64,000 bases of DNA from Hahella sp. HN01 (GCF_018986435.1 NZ_JAHMIN010000009.1:89963-153962), one strand, 5' to 3'. Positions 1-9,383 are shown, counted from the stretch's first letter. Notes: generated by a model not told the origin, from the sequence alone. Program-made: numbers and translations.

Positions 1-159
1 GAAAAAGTTTGCAAAATTAAATACAGGATTTCGCCCGAAAATGAGGTTTGGAAGAGGGTTTTTTAGCGTTCGCCGGGAACAGACGAGCGACGCCGGCAAG
101 CGAAAATAAACTTGGAAAAAGCCTTATTCCGAAGAAGAAAAAAGGGAGAGAGGGACATG

Positions 160-183
160 AAAAAGGGGACCCAAGGTCCCCTT
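160..183 (-). terminator. Rho-independent terminator of the alkaline phosphatase gene
   Basis: A 9-bp perfect stem (163-171 with 175-183, loop 172-174) is followed on the minus strand by a run of T residues (complement of 160-164). It lies 26 bases past the stop codon of the phosphatase gene, the expected place for intrinsic termination. Confidence 0.85.
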
Positions 184-208
184 ATCGGTTTATCAACCTC
201 AGCGCGAA

Positions 209-1822
209 TTAGTGAATCGCGCTCTTGGCCAGTTTGCCGATGTCAGTGTGGTGCAGCAGCTTGGAGAAGCCTTCCGTCGCGCTGGCGGGACCGAACGCCA
301 TCACCGGCACTGGCGTGCTGGTGTGAGTGCCGGTAGCCCAGACGACGTTCTGGCTTTCGGACATGGCGCGACCCAGCAGGTCGTGACGCACTTCCTGGCC
401 GTACACGTAGAACGACTTGAAGTCATTCACTTTCGGGAACATCTTGGCGCTCAGGTAGTCATGGCCGTCAACCTGATAGTAGTTAGGCTCTTGCTCCAGA
501 ACCGCCTTGGCCTGCTCCAGTGTGATAGGGAAAGCATTGTTGGCGTTAACCAGCTTCATCAGGGCTTCTGGGGACGGTTTGCCGCCATCGAACTGGGCGA
601 ACAGGTCCGGGAAGCTCATTTTCTGCTGGTACAGTTTGCTCAGGGTTTCGAAAGAGCCGAAGTTGAAGTTAGGCGCGTAAGCCGCTACTTTGAACGCTTC
701 GCCAGTCAGTTTCTCGCCTTCTGGGATGTTGGAGCGCGAGTAGCTGAAACCAAAACCGCCGGTTTCATGGTCGGCGGTGATGATGACCAGCGTGTCTTGA
801 CGGTTCTTCACCCACTCATAAACGTAGTTGATGGTTTCGTCGAACTTGAGCATCTCATGCAGCATGGTGCCCGCGTCATTGTCGTGGCCCGCCCAGTCGA
901 TCTGACCGCCTTCGATCATCAGGAAGAATCCCTTTTCGTTGCGGGACAGAATGTCCAGGGCCTTCATGGTCATTTCTTTCAATGACGGCTCAGTGCGCTT
1001 GGGATCGTCTTTGGTCTGAGTGTAACGGATGCCGTTCATCATGCCGGAGTAGTTGAACAGGCCCAGCAGCTTGTCGCCTTTGGCGGCGTCCAGCTGATGG
1101 CGGTTGAACGCCAACTGGTAACCCTTGTTCTCCGCTTCCGCCAGCAGGTTTTTGTCGTCCTTACGCTTGGACTTCAACTGCACGGCGCCTTCGGTTTTCT
1201 TCTCCAACTGCTGATACAGCTCGCCTTTGTCGTTCACGGACTTGGGCAACCAGTGACGCAAACCGCCGGACAGCATGACGTCCACCTCGTCGGCCAGCAT
1301 GTCTTCCGCGATCTGGTTCTCCATGGAGCGATGCGCGCGGTGAGCGGCGAAAGACGCAGGCGTGGCGTGAGTCATACGGGTGTCGGAAACCAGACCAGTG
1401 GATTTGCCCATGCGTTTGGCTTTTTCCAGTACGGTTTCAACGTGGTTGCCCACTTTGTCCACGCCGATAACTTCGGATGGCGCAGGTTCGCCAGTCGCCA
1501 GCTGTGTGGCGGAGCAGGCGGAGTCGACAACCAGGTTGTAAGCGGGGGTATGGCGGGAAAGACCAATCACGCCGGCGTCCATAAACTTCTGCATGCCGGT
1601 GAGTTGACCGTGGTAAATGGAATCCGGCGCATTGATGGCGTATTCGTGCAACAAGCCGATCTGCTGCGGCCCCATGCCGTCGCCGATCATCATGATCACG
1701 TTTTTAACTTCGGTTTCCTTGGCGGTGGTTTTCTTGTCCATGGTGGACTGACATCCCGCCATCAAGGCCGAAATTGCTGCTGCGCTGGCCAATAATTTCC
1801 AAGAGTGTATTCTTCTTAGCAT
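209..1822 (-). CDS. Alkaline phosphatase family lipoprotein
   Basis: A 537-residue phosphomonoesterase of the PhoA-like alkaline phosphatase family, expected to release phosphate from organic esters outside the cytoplasm. The first 24 residues form a lipoprotein signal ending in the lipobox LMAGC (Cys24), so it is probably membrane-anchored rather than free in the periplasm. Family motifs are present in order: MIGDGMG with the metal-binding Asp48, DSACSATQLATG with nucleophile Ser101, HATPASFAAH near 152-161, DWAGHDND near 305, and TADHETGG near 350. It is longer than E. coli PhoA (471 residues). It is a single gene with its own terminator downstream. I could not find a convincing Pho box upstream, so phosphate control is not shown. 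Confidence 0.93.
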   Translation of the reverse strand: MLRRIHSWKLLASAAAISALMAGCQSTMDKKTTAKETEVKNVIMMIGDGMGPQQIGLLHEYAINAPDSIYHGQLTGMQKFMDAGVIGLSRHTPAYNLVVDSACSATQLATGEPAPSEVIGVDKVGNHVETVLEKAKRMGKSTGLVSDTRMTHATPASFAAHRAHRSMENQIAEDMLADEVDVMLSGGLRHWLPKSVNDKGELYQQLEKKTEGAVQLKSKRKDDKNLLAEAENKGYQLAFNRHQLDAAKGDKLLGLFNYSGMMNGIRYTQTKDDPKRTEPSLKEMTMKALDILSRNEKGFFLMIEGGQIDWAGHDNDAGTMLHEMLKFDETINYVYEWVKNRQDTLVIITADHETGGFGFSYSRSNIPEGEKLTGEAFKVAAYAPNFNFGSFETLSKLYQQKMSFPDLFAQFDGGKPSPEALMKLVNANNAFPITLEQAKAVLEQEPNYYQVDGHDYLSAKMFPKVNDFKSFYVYGQEVRHDLLGRAMSESQNVVWATGTHTSTPVPVMAFGPASATEGFSKLLHHTDIGKLAKSAIH

Positions 1823-1929
1823 AGACTTCCTTATTGCATAGTCGATTGATGTGATAATGGAGCTTGCGCCCCTTTAGTCAGGCGTTTTTGTTGTTATCGC
1901 CCAATTCTTCTGATCCGGTCACAGCATAC

Positions 1930-1969
1930 ACGCATCGGGATGACATTATCCCTGTCGATCCTGATGCGT
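1930..1969 (-). terminator. Possible stem-loop after the solute-binding protein gene
   Basis: Inverted arms ACGCATC (1930-1936) and GATGCGT (1963-1969) enclose a second small repeat, GGGAT/ATCCC (1937-1941, 1948-1952). It lies just past the stop of the minus-strand solute-binding protein gene. There is no clear T tract, so termination is only a guess. Confidence 0.35.
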
Positions 1970-1984
1970 ATTGATCGGGTTTAA

Positions 1985-2773
1985 TTATTTCAGGTACTTG
2001 GCCGTCAGCGCGCTCATGTATTCAGGGTCATCCCGCAGACGCGAAATCTCTTTCCAGATGGCGGTTTGTTCTGCGGTGGTGAGGGGCGAGCCTTTGGCGA
2101 AAGTAAGATGGTAGGATTTACTGCTGAGGGGGTTGAGGTCGGACTTCAGTTTGGTTTTGTATTCCGCCTGCCGCATCAGATGCTGATAGACCTCCGGGGT
2201 GGTGATCACCGATCCGCTTCCCAGTTTGGCCAGCTTTTCGATGTTGCGCAGCTCCCCGGTCTGGCTTTCGTATATGCGACGGTTGGACTCCCGCAGCGTG
2301 CTGACGATGGAGTAACCGCGGGCGACGCGCACCGGTTCCGGCAGCGTATTGAGATCGCCCTTGTATTCGTATTTTGTGTCGCTGGACACCACGACAATAT
2401 ATTCCACTTGCGCTACCCGCGAGGCGGAGCGTTGCTCGGTGGCGGCGTCGGCGGGATAGTTCATGTATCCCGCGCGCTCTTTTTTGTAGGAGGCGGTGAC
2501 GACGCCGTGCACTAGGTTGCCGCGGGCGGAATCCAGACACTCCTGCCATAGCATGGGTTTGAATTCGACTTTATAGCCCAGGCTTTCGGCGGCTTTTTTC
2601 ACGATGTCCACATGCATGCCTGCGGCTTCGCCTTGTTCGTCAACGTAGGTGAACGGGTACCAGTAGTTGTTGTCGCTACAGAAGACGATATCTGTTTGCG
2701 CGGCGGCGAGGTTGGAAAGGAAGAGAGTAGTAAGAAAAAGCGCCAGCGCTCTGAAGGCATTGTATGTCGACAT
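1985..2773 (-). CDS. Periplasmic solute-binding protein, family 3 (amino-acid type)
   Basis: A 262-residue exported protein with a typical signal peptide (about residues 1-25, ending LAAAQ) followed by a family-3 solute-binding fold: YWYPFTYVDEQGEAAGMHVDIVKKAAESLGY matches the start of the mature lobe in this family, where polar amino acids or similar small ligands bind. No permease or ATPase gene lies beside it, so it may serve a transporter encoded elsewhere or act as a sensory binding protein. It lacks the usual closely matched ABC partners, so the ligand cannot be given. Similar orphan proteins are common in marine gammaproteobacteria. Confidence 0.82.
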   Translation of the reverse strand: MSTYNAFRALALFLTTLFLSNLAAAQTDIVFCSDNNYWYPFTYVDEQGEAAGMHVDIVKKAAESLGYKVEFKPMLWQECLDSARGNLVHGVVTASYKKERAGYMNYPADAATEQRSASRVAQVEYIVVVSSDTKYEYKGDLNTLPEPVRVARGYSIVSTLRESNRRIYESQTGELRNIEKLAKLGSGSVITTPEVYQHLMRQAEYKTKLKSDLNPLSSKSYHLTFAKGSPLTTAEQTAIWKEISRLRDDPEYMSALTAKYLK

Positions 2774-3110
2774 ATGTTTTCCTTATGGGAAAGTGAATAC
2801 AGATTGTGTCTTAGCAGGCTCTGTTTTGAGATCTGATTATTATTCTGCACATACGCTGATTTTATTATTTATTTCGACATGTTAGCTGATGTAGGTCTAA
2901 TGGCAAGGGCTTGTTGGGGATAAGTTACACAGTGTTACCTTGAATGAAATGCGTGGGGTGGACGTTAGATTTTCGCTGCAGGGTCGACAGGGCGCTTCCG
3001 GTTTAGGGCGTCGCGGGTAAGACGCTTGCTGGCGGGAATTTTGAAAAGCGTTGCTAAAGTCGCGAGAATAAGAGGCTTGTCTGACATTCTATTTCGGGAC
3101 TTCGCGTTAT
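2774..3110. other. Divergent intergenic region
   Basis: About 340 bases separate the minus-strand solute-binding gene from the plus-strand VOC gene. Both promoters must lie here. I see no strong operator palindrome, RNA structure or overlooked gene in it. Confidence 0.5.
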
Positions 3111-3497
3111 ATGAAACTCACCGCCATTCATCATGCCGCTATTATTTGTTCGGACTATGCGGCGTCGAAACGTTTTTATACGGAAGTGCTGGGGCTGAAA
3201 ATCCTGGCTGAGAATTTTCGCGCGCAACGAAATTCATACAAATTGGACCTGCAACTGCCGGACGGCTCTCAGGTCGAGTTGTTCTCCTTTCCAGAGGCTC
3301 CGCCTCGTCCCAGTTATCCTGAAGCGCGCGGACTGCGACATCTGGCTTTTGTCACGCCCTCGGTGGAGGACGCCAAGGCGTACCTGGAATCCCAAGGCGT
3401 GGCGGTGGAGGAGATCCGAGTGGACGAGTACACCGGCAAGCGTTTCACTTTCTTCGCCGATCCGGATGATCTGCCGCTGGAATTATATGAAGCCTGA
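3111..3497 (+). CDS. VOC-family glyoxalase/dioxygenase-like protein (YaeR type)
   Basis: A 128-residue single-domain member of the vicinal oxygen chelate superfamily. The paired beta-alpha-beta-beta-beta modules are clear: IHHAAIICSDYAASKRFYTEVLGL at residues 6-29 and LRHLAFVTPSVEDAKAYL at 75-92. Likely metal ligands are an N-terminal His, Glu in QVELFSF, His of LRHLAF and the Glu of LELYEA at the C terminus, the pattern seen in glyoxalase I and in YaeR/SMU1112c-like proteins. Length is normal for the YaeR group. Substrate unknown; methylglyoxal-glutathione adduct is one possibility. It stands alone and faces the nitrate reductase operon. Confidence 0.85.
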   Translation: MKLTAIHHAAIICSDYAASKRFYTEVLGLKILAENFRAQRNSYKLDLQLPDGSQVELFSFPEAPPRPSYPEARGLRHLAFVTPSVEDAKAYLESQGVAVEEIRVDEYTGKRFTFFADPDDLPLELYEA

Positions 3498-3543
3498 GCG
3501 TGTGATCTGGGCATGGATGCAAAGCGGGGAAGTCAGGTCTGCG

Positions 3544-3573
3544 ACAGGTTAAAACAGGTTAAAACAGATTAAA
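3544..3573. repeat. Three tandem 10-bp units (ACAGRTTAAA)
   Basis: Units at 3544-3553 and 3554-3563 are identical (ACAGGTTAAA); the third, 3564-3573, differs by one base. The array ends directly against the terminator of the nitrate/nitrite reductase operon. Confidence 0.9.
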
Positions 3574-3594
3574 AAAGGGAGCGCTAAGGCTCCC
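3571..3594 (-). terminator. Rho-independent terminator of the nirBD-nitrate reductase operon
   Basis: Stem GGGAGC/GCTCCC (3577-3582 with 3589-3594, six-base loop). On the minus strand it is followed by six T residues (complement of 3571-3576). It sits about 115 bases past the nitrate reductase stop. Confidence 0.85.
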
Positions 3595-3707
3595 AAACGC
3601 AGAGGAGCAAGGGTCGTTGCTTTTGCTTCTCCTCAACCGAGGTGAGGGTTTCTCCTCAAACCGAATGTCTTTTCCAAAAATAGCTATGTTCGTTCTGATG
3701 GACTGCG

Positions 3708-6377
3708 CTACAACAGCTTTTGCAGTTCAGGAATACAGGAGCCGCAGTTAGTGCCCGCATTCAGGCATTGGCCAATGGCCTCCACCGTTTGCAGCCCTTG
3801 GTCTCGAATGGCCTGACGCAGGGTATTTTCTCCCACGCCGAAGCAGGCGCAGATAGTGCGACCGGCATGGGCGGCGTCGGAGCGCGGAACGCCGGCGAGC
3901 AGGCCAAGACGGTCGTTGTGGGCCAGCGCTTCCAGATCGAACAGACTCGCCAGCCAGGAACGTTCAGGCAAATCCGGCGTTGGACCGATAAACAGGCACG
4001 CCGTCAAACGGTCGCCGGCAAAACAGGCGCTGCGATACTTGCCCGACGCGCTGTCCTGATACTCCAGCCATTCGCCTTCATCCTGATCTGACGGACTCAG
4101 CAGGGCGTGCGCCCACTGGCTCCAGTCAGCAACGGACGCAACCCCGGCGATCTCATAGCGATAGAAGCGGGCCCCGCGGATTTTGGTCCAGTAGGGCGCG
4201 CCCTCCAGGTTCAATTCTTCCCGGGAGAAAATAAAACCGTGCCAAGCCGCCTCAAAGCGTTCCAGCGTCACTGGCGTGTGCTTACTCTCGGGTTGACCGG
4301 AGTGAGGGTCGGTCACCGGATTAACCAAGGCGCCGACCCGTCCCGCCGCACTGAATTGCGCTGTCCAGTGCATGGGAACGAATAGCTGTCCGGGCTGTTG
4401 CTCATCCGTCAGATCGGCTCTGGCGATCAAAGCGCCATAGTGAGAGCGGAGTCTGACCAGATCGTTTTGCGCGACCCCAAGTCGTTGCGCGTCCTGCGGA
4501 TGCATGGCGCAATAAGGTTCGCAAAGGTGTGCATTCAGTTGCGGCGCCAGAGCGGTGCGGGTCATGGTGTGCCATTGATCGCGAATGCGGCCGGTGTTGA
4601 GTGCGAAGGGCATACGCTCATCCCGTTTTCCCTGCGGCGGTTGCGGTGTAATCGGCAGCAGGAGCGCCTTGTGATTCGGATTTAAATAACCGCCGTCCTG
4701 AAACAATCTGGCGGCCCCTTGGGGCGTGGCGGCGTTAACCGGCCACTGTATCGGTTCCAGCGCGTCGTAAGCGGCGTCAGTCAGAGTTTCCAGTGCGGAT
4801 ATATCGAAAACGCGCTCTGTTTGCTCTGGCGTATTTTCGAACCCGGACAAGGCCGCGTGCTCAATAAAAATGTCCCGGCTGTTGCGATAATTGAAGGCTG
4901 CGCCGAAGCCCATGCGTTGCGCCACCGCGCTGACAATCCACCAGTCCGCTTTGGCCTCGCCGGGAGCGGGCAAGAAGGCGCGTTGACGGGAGATGCGCCG
5001 CTCGGAATTGGTGACGGTCCCGTCTTTCTCGCCCCAGCCGAGAGCCGGCAACAAAATGTTGGCGTATTCCGTGGTGTCAGTGTGTCGTATGCAGTCGGAC
5101 ACGATCACTTTGTCGCAGCGGGAAAGCGCCTGGGCGACTTTGTCCGCATCCGGCATGCTGACCACAGGATTGGTGCCCATGATCCAGATGGCTTTAATGC
5201 GGCCATCCGCCACGGCGTCGAACAGGTCCACCGCTTTCAGACCGGGTTGACTGGCCATGCGCGTGGCGTTCCAGAAGCGGCCCACCCGCTCGACATTGTC
5301 CGGGGTGAAATCCATATGCGCGGCGAGCTGATTGGCCAGTCCGCCCACTTCGCGACCACCCATTGCGTTGGGTTGACCGGTGAGAGAAAACGGCCCCATA
5401 CCGGGTTTGCCGATACGGCCAGTGGCCAGGTGACAGTTGATGATGGCGTTGACCTTGTCGCTGCCGCTGCTGGACTGATTGACGCCCTGGGAATAGGCCG
5501 TCACGGTTTTTGGCGTTCTGCGGAACCAGTCGTAAAACGCCGCCACTTCGCCTTCTTTCAGGCCGCAATGTCGCGCCACGGAGACGATATCTGCAGTGTC
5601 CTCGGCGCGGGCGGCCTTGATCGCACGGCCGAATCCCTCGGTATGTTGCTCAAGATATTCGTAATTAAGCGCGCCCAGGCGCGCCAGATAGGCCAGTAAG
5701 CCGTTGAACAGCCAGGCGTCAGTTCCCGGCTGCAGCGGCAGATGCAGGTCGGCGATATCGCAGGTGGCGGTGCGACGCGGGTCGATCACCACCACTTTCA
5801 TCTGTGGTCGCTGCTGCTTGGCGGCTTTGATGCGTTGATACACAACAGGATGACACCAGGCGGTATTGGAGCCAGTCAGGATAATCAGGTCGGCCAGCTC
5901 CAGGTCTTCGTAGCATCCTGGTACGACATCCGCGCCGAAAGCGCGTTTGTGTCCGGCCACGGAGGAGGACATGCACAGGCGTGAATTGGTGTCCACGTTG
6001 GCGGAACCAAGGAAGCCTTTCATCAGCTTGTTGGCGACGTAATAGTCCTCCGTCAGCAATTGGCCGGAGAGATAGAACGCGACGGACTCAGGGCCATGTT
6101 CACGCAGGGTGGCGCTGAGGGTGGTCGCGACAAGGTCCAGCGCGGCGTCCCAGGATACGGTTTCGCCATTGACCTCGGGATGCAGCAGGCGGCCCTGCAA
6201 GGTCAGCGTGTCCGCCAGCGCGGCGCCTTTCGAACACAAACGACCGAAGTTGGCGGGATGGCTGGGATCGCCGGTAATGCGGGTCTGCCGCGTCGCCGCA
6301 TCGAGCACTTGCGCCATAATGCCGCAACCCACGCCGCAGTAAGCGCAAGTGGTGTTTAGAGTGCGATTAGAAGTCAT
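3708..6377 (-). CDS. nasA: Assimilatory nitrate reductase catalytic subunit with C-terminal BFD-type [2Fe-2S] domain
   Basis: An 889-residue cytoplasmic molybdoenzyme that reduces nitrate to nitrite for nitrogen assimilation. The N terminus has the [4Fe-4S] motif C-x2-C-x3-C-x29-C (Cys11, 14, 18, 48). Next comes the molybdopterin core with NSRLCMSSSVAGHKRAFG near residue 133, containing the candidate Mo ligand Cys. A molydopterin-dinucleotide-binding C-terminal domain begins near 590 (PFALNTGRIRDQWHTMTRT). The last 60 residues (ICACFGVGENTL ... GTNCGSCIPEL) form a BFD-like [2Fe-2S] domain, as in NasA of Klebsiella. It is the last gene of the nirB-nirD operon and has a clear terminator. The symbol follows Klebsiella; in Pseudomonas the same gene is called nasC. 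Confidence 0.95.
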   Translation of the reverse strand: MTSNRTLNTTCAYCGVGCGIMAQVLDAATRQTRITGDPSHPANFGRLCSKGAALADTLTLQGRLLHPEVNGETVSWDAALDLVATTLSATLREHGPESVAFYLSGQLLTEDYYVANKLMKGFLGSANVDTNSRLCMSSSVAGHKRAFGADVVPGCYEDLELADLIILTGSNTAWCHPVVYQRIKAAKQQRPQMKVVVIDPRRTATCDIADLHLPLQPGTDAWLFNGLLAYLARLGALNYEYLEQHTEGFGRAIKAARAEDTADIVSVARHCGLKEGEVAAFYDWFRRTPKTVTAYSQGVNQSSSGSDKVNAIINCHLATGRIGKPGMGPFSLTGQPNAMGGREVGGLANQLAAHMDFTPDNVERVGRFWNATRMASQPGLKAVDLFDAVADGRIKAIWIMGTNPVVSMPDADKVAQALSRCDKVIVSDCIRHTDTTEYANILLPALGWGEKDGTVTNSERRISRQRAFLPAPGEAKADWWIVSAVAQRMGFGAAFNYRNSRDIFIEHAALSGFENTPEQTERVFDISALETLTDAAYDALEPIQWPVNAATPQGAARLFQDGGYLNPNHKALLLPITPQPPQGKRDERMPFALNTGRIRDQWHTMTRTALAPQLNAHLCEPYCAMHPQDAQRLGVAQNDLVRLRSHYGALIARADLTDEQQPGQLFVPMHWTAQFSAAGRVGALVNPVTDPHSGQPESKHTPVTLERFEAAWHGFIFSREELNLEGAPYWTKIRGARFYRYEIAGVASVADWSQWAHALLSPSDQDEGEWLEYQDSASGKYRSACFAGDRLTACLFIGPTPDLPERSWLASLFDLEALAHNDRLGLLAGVPRSDAAHAGRTICACFGVGENTLRQAIRDQGLQTVEAIGQCLNAGTNCGSCIPELQKLL

Positions 6378-6476
6378 AAACTCGGGCCTGATGCAAAAAG
6401 GGTGAAACGGCGAAACCGCGGCGGGGAGTGCGGTCCCGCCGTTTCAATGGGAAAAGAGTCCCCAAGCTCACCATTT

Positions 6477-6806
6477 TCAATCGCTCTCTTCCGTGGCGGT
6501 GAGGGCCACGAATATTTGCCGGCCTTCCATGCGCACCTGGAATGTGCGCGTACAGCCGGTGTCATAACCTTGGGCTTCGCCGTTCTGCAGGCTGATCACC
6601 CAGTTGTGCAGCGGGCAGGTGACGTTGTCGCCGTGCACGATTCCCTGGGACAGCGCGCCGCCCTTGTGCGGGCATTTGTCGCGCAGGGCGAACACTTTGT
6701 CGTCCTTGGTGCGAAACACCGCCAGGTCGCCGAAACGGGATTGCACTACGCGGGCGCCAAGACGCGGTATTTCTTCAAGACTGCCTACCTCGATCCACTG
6801 TGTCAT
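6477..6806 (-). CDS. nirD: Nitrite reductase (NADH) small subunit NirD
   Basis: A 109-residue Rieske-like small subunit of assimilatory NADH-nitrite reductase, partner of NirB. Both Rieske loops are intact: CPHKGGALSQG (about residues 44-54) and CPLHNW (63-68), so it should hold a [2Fe-2S] cluster; many NirD proteins have lost these ligands, so retention is worth noting. It lies between nirB (about 60 bases upstream) and the nitrate reductase gene (about 100 bases downstream) on the same strand, consistent with one transcript. Confidence 0.93.
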   Translation of the reverse strand: MTQWIEVGSLEEIPRLGARVVQSRFGDLAVFRTKDDKVFALRDKCPHKGGALSQGIVHGDNVTCPLHNWVISLQNGEAQGYDTGCTRTFQVRMEGRQIFVALTATEESD

Positions 6807-6866
6807 AGTTGATATCTCTTCTGTCTTACGTCTCTGTGGTACTCTGATTCAGGTATCTGCGCGGTT

Positions 6867-9317
6867 TCAGTTCAATTGCGTGAGAGGAATGAATTCCTGT
6901 TTTTCTGCGCCTTGAGCCGCCCGTTCCGCCCAGGGATCGATCTGCGCCAGTGTCTGCGACGCCAGGAAGCGGGTGTGAAACGCTTTGCGCTGTTCCGGGT
7001 TGTCCACCAGCTCGGTCTTGATATAGCTGAGACCGACCCGCTCCACCCAGGGCGCGGTGCGCTCGTTGTGGTGACCCTGTTCGCGGTACATCTGCATGAA
7101 GGCGCCGGCGTACTCCATGACGTCGTCCATGGTGGACACTTTTACCAGGAAGTCGGATACGCGCACTTTCATGCCGCCGTTGCCGCCTACGTAAAGTTCC
7201 CAGCCGGAGTCCACCGCTACGACGCCGAAGTCCTTGATCGTCGCTTCGGCGCAATTGCGCGGGCAGCCGGATACCGCCATTTTCACTTTGGCTGGCGTCC
7301 AGGAGCCCCAGGTCATCTTCTCCAGCTTGACGCCCATACCGGTGGAGTCCTGGGTGCCGAAGCGGCAGAACTCCGAGCCGACGCAGGTCTTCACAGTGCG
7401 CAAGGCTTTGCCGTAGGCGTGGCCGGACACCATGCCGGCGTCGTTCAGGTCTTTCCAGATATGGGGCAGGTCTTCTTTCTTGACCCCGAGCAGGTCAATA
7501 CGCTGGCCGCCGGTGACTTTTACGCAGGGCACTCTGTATTTGTCCGCCGCATCAGCGATGGCGCGCAGTTCGTTGGGCGTAGTGAGGCCGCCCCACATGC
7601 GCGGTACGACGCTGTAAGTATTGTCTTTCTGAATATTGGCGTGCACCCGCTCGTTGATAAAGCGGGAGCGTGGATCATCCACCTTCTGGTCCGGCCAGGC
7701 GCAAACCAGGTAATAGTTGATGGCCGGGCGGCAGACATGACAGCCGTCCGGCTTGTCCCATTCCATGAAAGCGGCGACTTCATGAAAGGTTTTCAGGCCG
7801 TTATCGAGGATGGTTTTGCGGACAGTGTCATGGCCGTAGCCAGTGCATTTACAAAGCGGCTTTTCGCTGGGCGCGGTGCTGTAGTCGCCGCCCACGGTGG
7901 CCGCCAGAACCTGTTCCACCAGCCCGGTGCAGGAGCCGCAGGAGGCGGAGGCCTTGGTGGCGGCGCGTACGTCGTCCAGGGTGTAGAGTTTGTTGTCGGT
8001 GATGGCTTTGACGATGTCGCCTTTGCAGACGCCGTTGCAACCGCAGATTTCTGTGTCGTCAGGCAACTCCGCGACGGCGTTGATGCCCTGGCGGCCGGAA
8101 TCGCCCACCAAATGTTGGCCGAACAGCAAGGTGTCGCGGAAGTCGCTGATGTTGGTTTTGTCGCGCATCAGTTGGAAGTACCAGGAGCCGTCTCCGGTGT
8201 CGCCGAACATGACGGAGCCGATGATTTTGTCCTCTCGGATCACCACCTTTTTATAGACGCCGCGCTTGGGGTCCTGAAACACGATGTTTTCGCTGTCGTT
8301 GTCCCCCAGGAAATTGCCGGCGGAAAACACATCGATGCCGGTGACTTTGAGTTTGGTGGAGACTTCTTTCTGCTTGTAGATGCCAATGCCGTAGCCCGCC
8401 AGATGGTTGGCGCAGACTTTGGCCTGATCCCAAATGGGGGCGACTAAGCCGAATAATTCCCCTCGGTGTTGGACGCACTCGCCAATGGCGTAGATGCTGG
8501 GGTCGAAGGTCTGCATGGTGTCATTGACCACCACTCCGCGCTCACAATACAAACCGCAGGATTGCGCCAGCTCGGTGTTGGGACGAATACCGACCGCCAT
8601 CACTACGATATCCGCAGGCAGCGTCTCGCCGGTGTCGAACTTGATCGCTTTGACGCCGCCATGTTCATCGCCTTCCAGGCAAGACGTGTTGGCGGACATG
8701 CGGAATTTCATGCCACGCTCCTCCAGGGCCGCTTGCAGAAAGCGGGCGGAGGGACCGTCCAGCTGACGGTTCATCAGAATTTCCAGGTTATGCACGACCG
8801 TGACGTCCATGCCGTGTTTCAACAATCCGTTGGCGGCTTCCAGGCCAAGCAGGCCGCCGCCGATCACGATGGCGTGTTGTTTGGATTTGGCGGCGGACAG
8901 CATGGTGTCCACATCGGAAATATCCCGGAAGGTGATGACGCCTTTCAGGTCTTTGCCTGGCACAGGAATAATGAAGGGATTGGAGCCGGTGGACAGCAGC
9001 AGCCTGTCATAGGGCGCTTCCGTCCCGTCCGCCGCATACACGATCTTGTTGCGGCGGTCCACTTTCAACGCCCGTTTTTCCCAGCCGGCGTGCAAGGTGA
9101 TCTGGTGGGTTTTGTACCATTCCATGTCGTTGATCATGATGTCTTCGAGCGTCTTTTCTCCGGACAACAACGGCGACAACATGATGCGGTTGTAATTGCC
9201 GTGAGGCTCTGATCCGAACACGGTGATGTCGTATTTATCCGGCGCTATTTTTAGCAACTCCTCGACCGTCCGCATTCCAGCCATTCCATTTCCGACGACG
9301 ACTAATTTTTCTTTCAT
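6867..9317 (-). CDS. nirB: Nitrite reductase (NADH) large subunit NirB
   Basis: An 816-residue siroheme enzyme that reduces nitrite to ammonium with NADH in the cytoplasm. Domains in order: FAD/NAD-binding reductase (VVVGNGMAGMRTVEEL at the start, IGGGLLGLEAANGL near 147), two BFD-like [2Fe-2S] modules (CGCNGVCKGD and CKCTGYGHD), then the sulfite/nitrite reductase ferredoxin-like and heme domains. The siroheme/[4Fe-4S] ligands are the Cys pairs in CVGSEFC and SGCPRNC. I start it at the ATG at 9317, which has a GGAGAAGG ribosome site eight bases away; a GTG 18 bases upstream is also in frame but less likely. It heads the operon nirB-nirD-nitrate reductase. Confidence 0.95.
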   Translation of the reverse strand: MKEKLVVVGNGMAGMRTVEELLKIAPDKYDITVFGSEPHGNYNRIMLSPLLSGEKTLEDIMINDMEWYKTHQITLHAGWEKRALKVDRRNKIVYAADGTEAPYDRLLLSTGSNPFIIPVPGKDLKGVITFRDISDVDTMLSAAKSKQHAIVIGGGLLGLEAANGLLKHGMDVTVVHNLEILMNRQLDGPSARFLQAALEERGMKFRMSANTSCLEGDEHGGVKAIKFDTGETLPADIVVMAVGIRPNTELAQSCGLYCERGVVVNDTMQTFDPSIYAIGECVQHRGELFGLVAPIWDQAKVCANHLAGYGIGIYKQKEVSTKLKVTGIDVFSAGNFLGDNDSENIVFQDPKRGVYKKVVIREDKIIGSVMFGDTGDGSWYFQLMRDKTNISDFRDTLLFGQHLVGDSGRQGINAVAELPDDTEICGCNGVCKGDIVKAITDNKLYTLDDVRAATKASASCGSCTGLVEQVLAATVGGDYSTAPSEKPLCKCTGYGHDTVRKTILDNGLKTFHEVAAFMEWDKPDGCHVCRPAINYYLVCAWPDQKVDDPRSRFINERVHANIQKDNTYSVVPRMWGGLTTPNELRAIADAADKYRVPCVKVTGGQRIDLLGVKKEDLPHIWKDLNDAGMVSGHAYGKALRTVKTCVGSEFCRFGTQDSTGMGVKLEKMTWGSWTPAKVKMAVSGCPRNCAEATIKDFGVVAVDSGWELYVGGNGGMKVRVSDFLVKVSTMDDVMEYAGAFMQMYREQGHHNERTAPWVERVGLSYIKTELVDNPEQRKAFHTRFLASQTLAQIDPWAERAAQGAEKQEFIPLTQLN

Positions 9318-9367
9318 GGACCTTCTCCAGCTCACTGAATCCGCTACAGGCTAATTGACCGTGATAG

Positions 9368-9383
9368 AGCACGAATGGCGCCA
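9368..9383 (-). promoter_or_regulatory. Candidate sigma-54 promoter for nirB
   Basis: The minus strand reads TGGCGCCATTCGTGCT, keeping the GG and GC pairs at the correct 12-base spacing of the -24/-12 class (TGGCACRNNNNTTGCW, 9 of 12 defined positions). It would start transcription some 40 bases before the nirB ATG. Found by eye. Confidence 0.55.

Noticed and set aside
212-985. A 257-residue plus-strand frame opposite the alkaline phosphatase gene
   Set aside because: GC-rich genes often leave open antisense frames; the minus strand encodes an intact phosphatase with all motifs.
1823-1984. A Pho box upstream of the alkaline phosphatase gene
   Set aside because: Only scattered TGTCAT-like words occur; no two copies with the proper spacing.
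4719-5699. A 326-residue plus-strand frame opposite the nitrate reductase gene
   Set aside because: Shadow of the molybdoenzyme coding sequence, without any recognisable motif.
6876-8447. A 523-residue plus-strand frame opposite nirB
   Set aside because: nirB is intact on the minus strand; the translated antisense product shows no domain and is a shadow.
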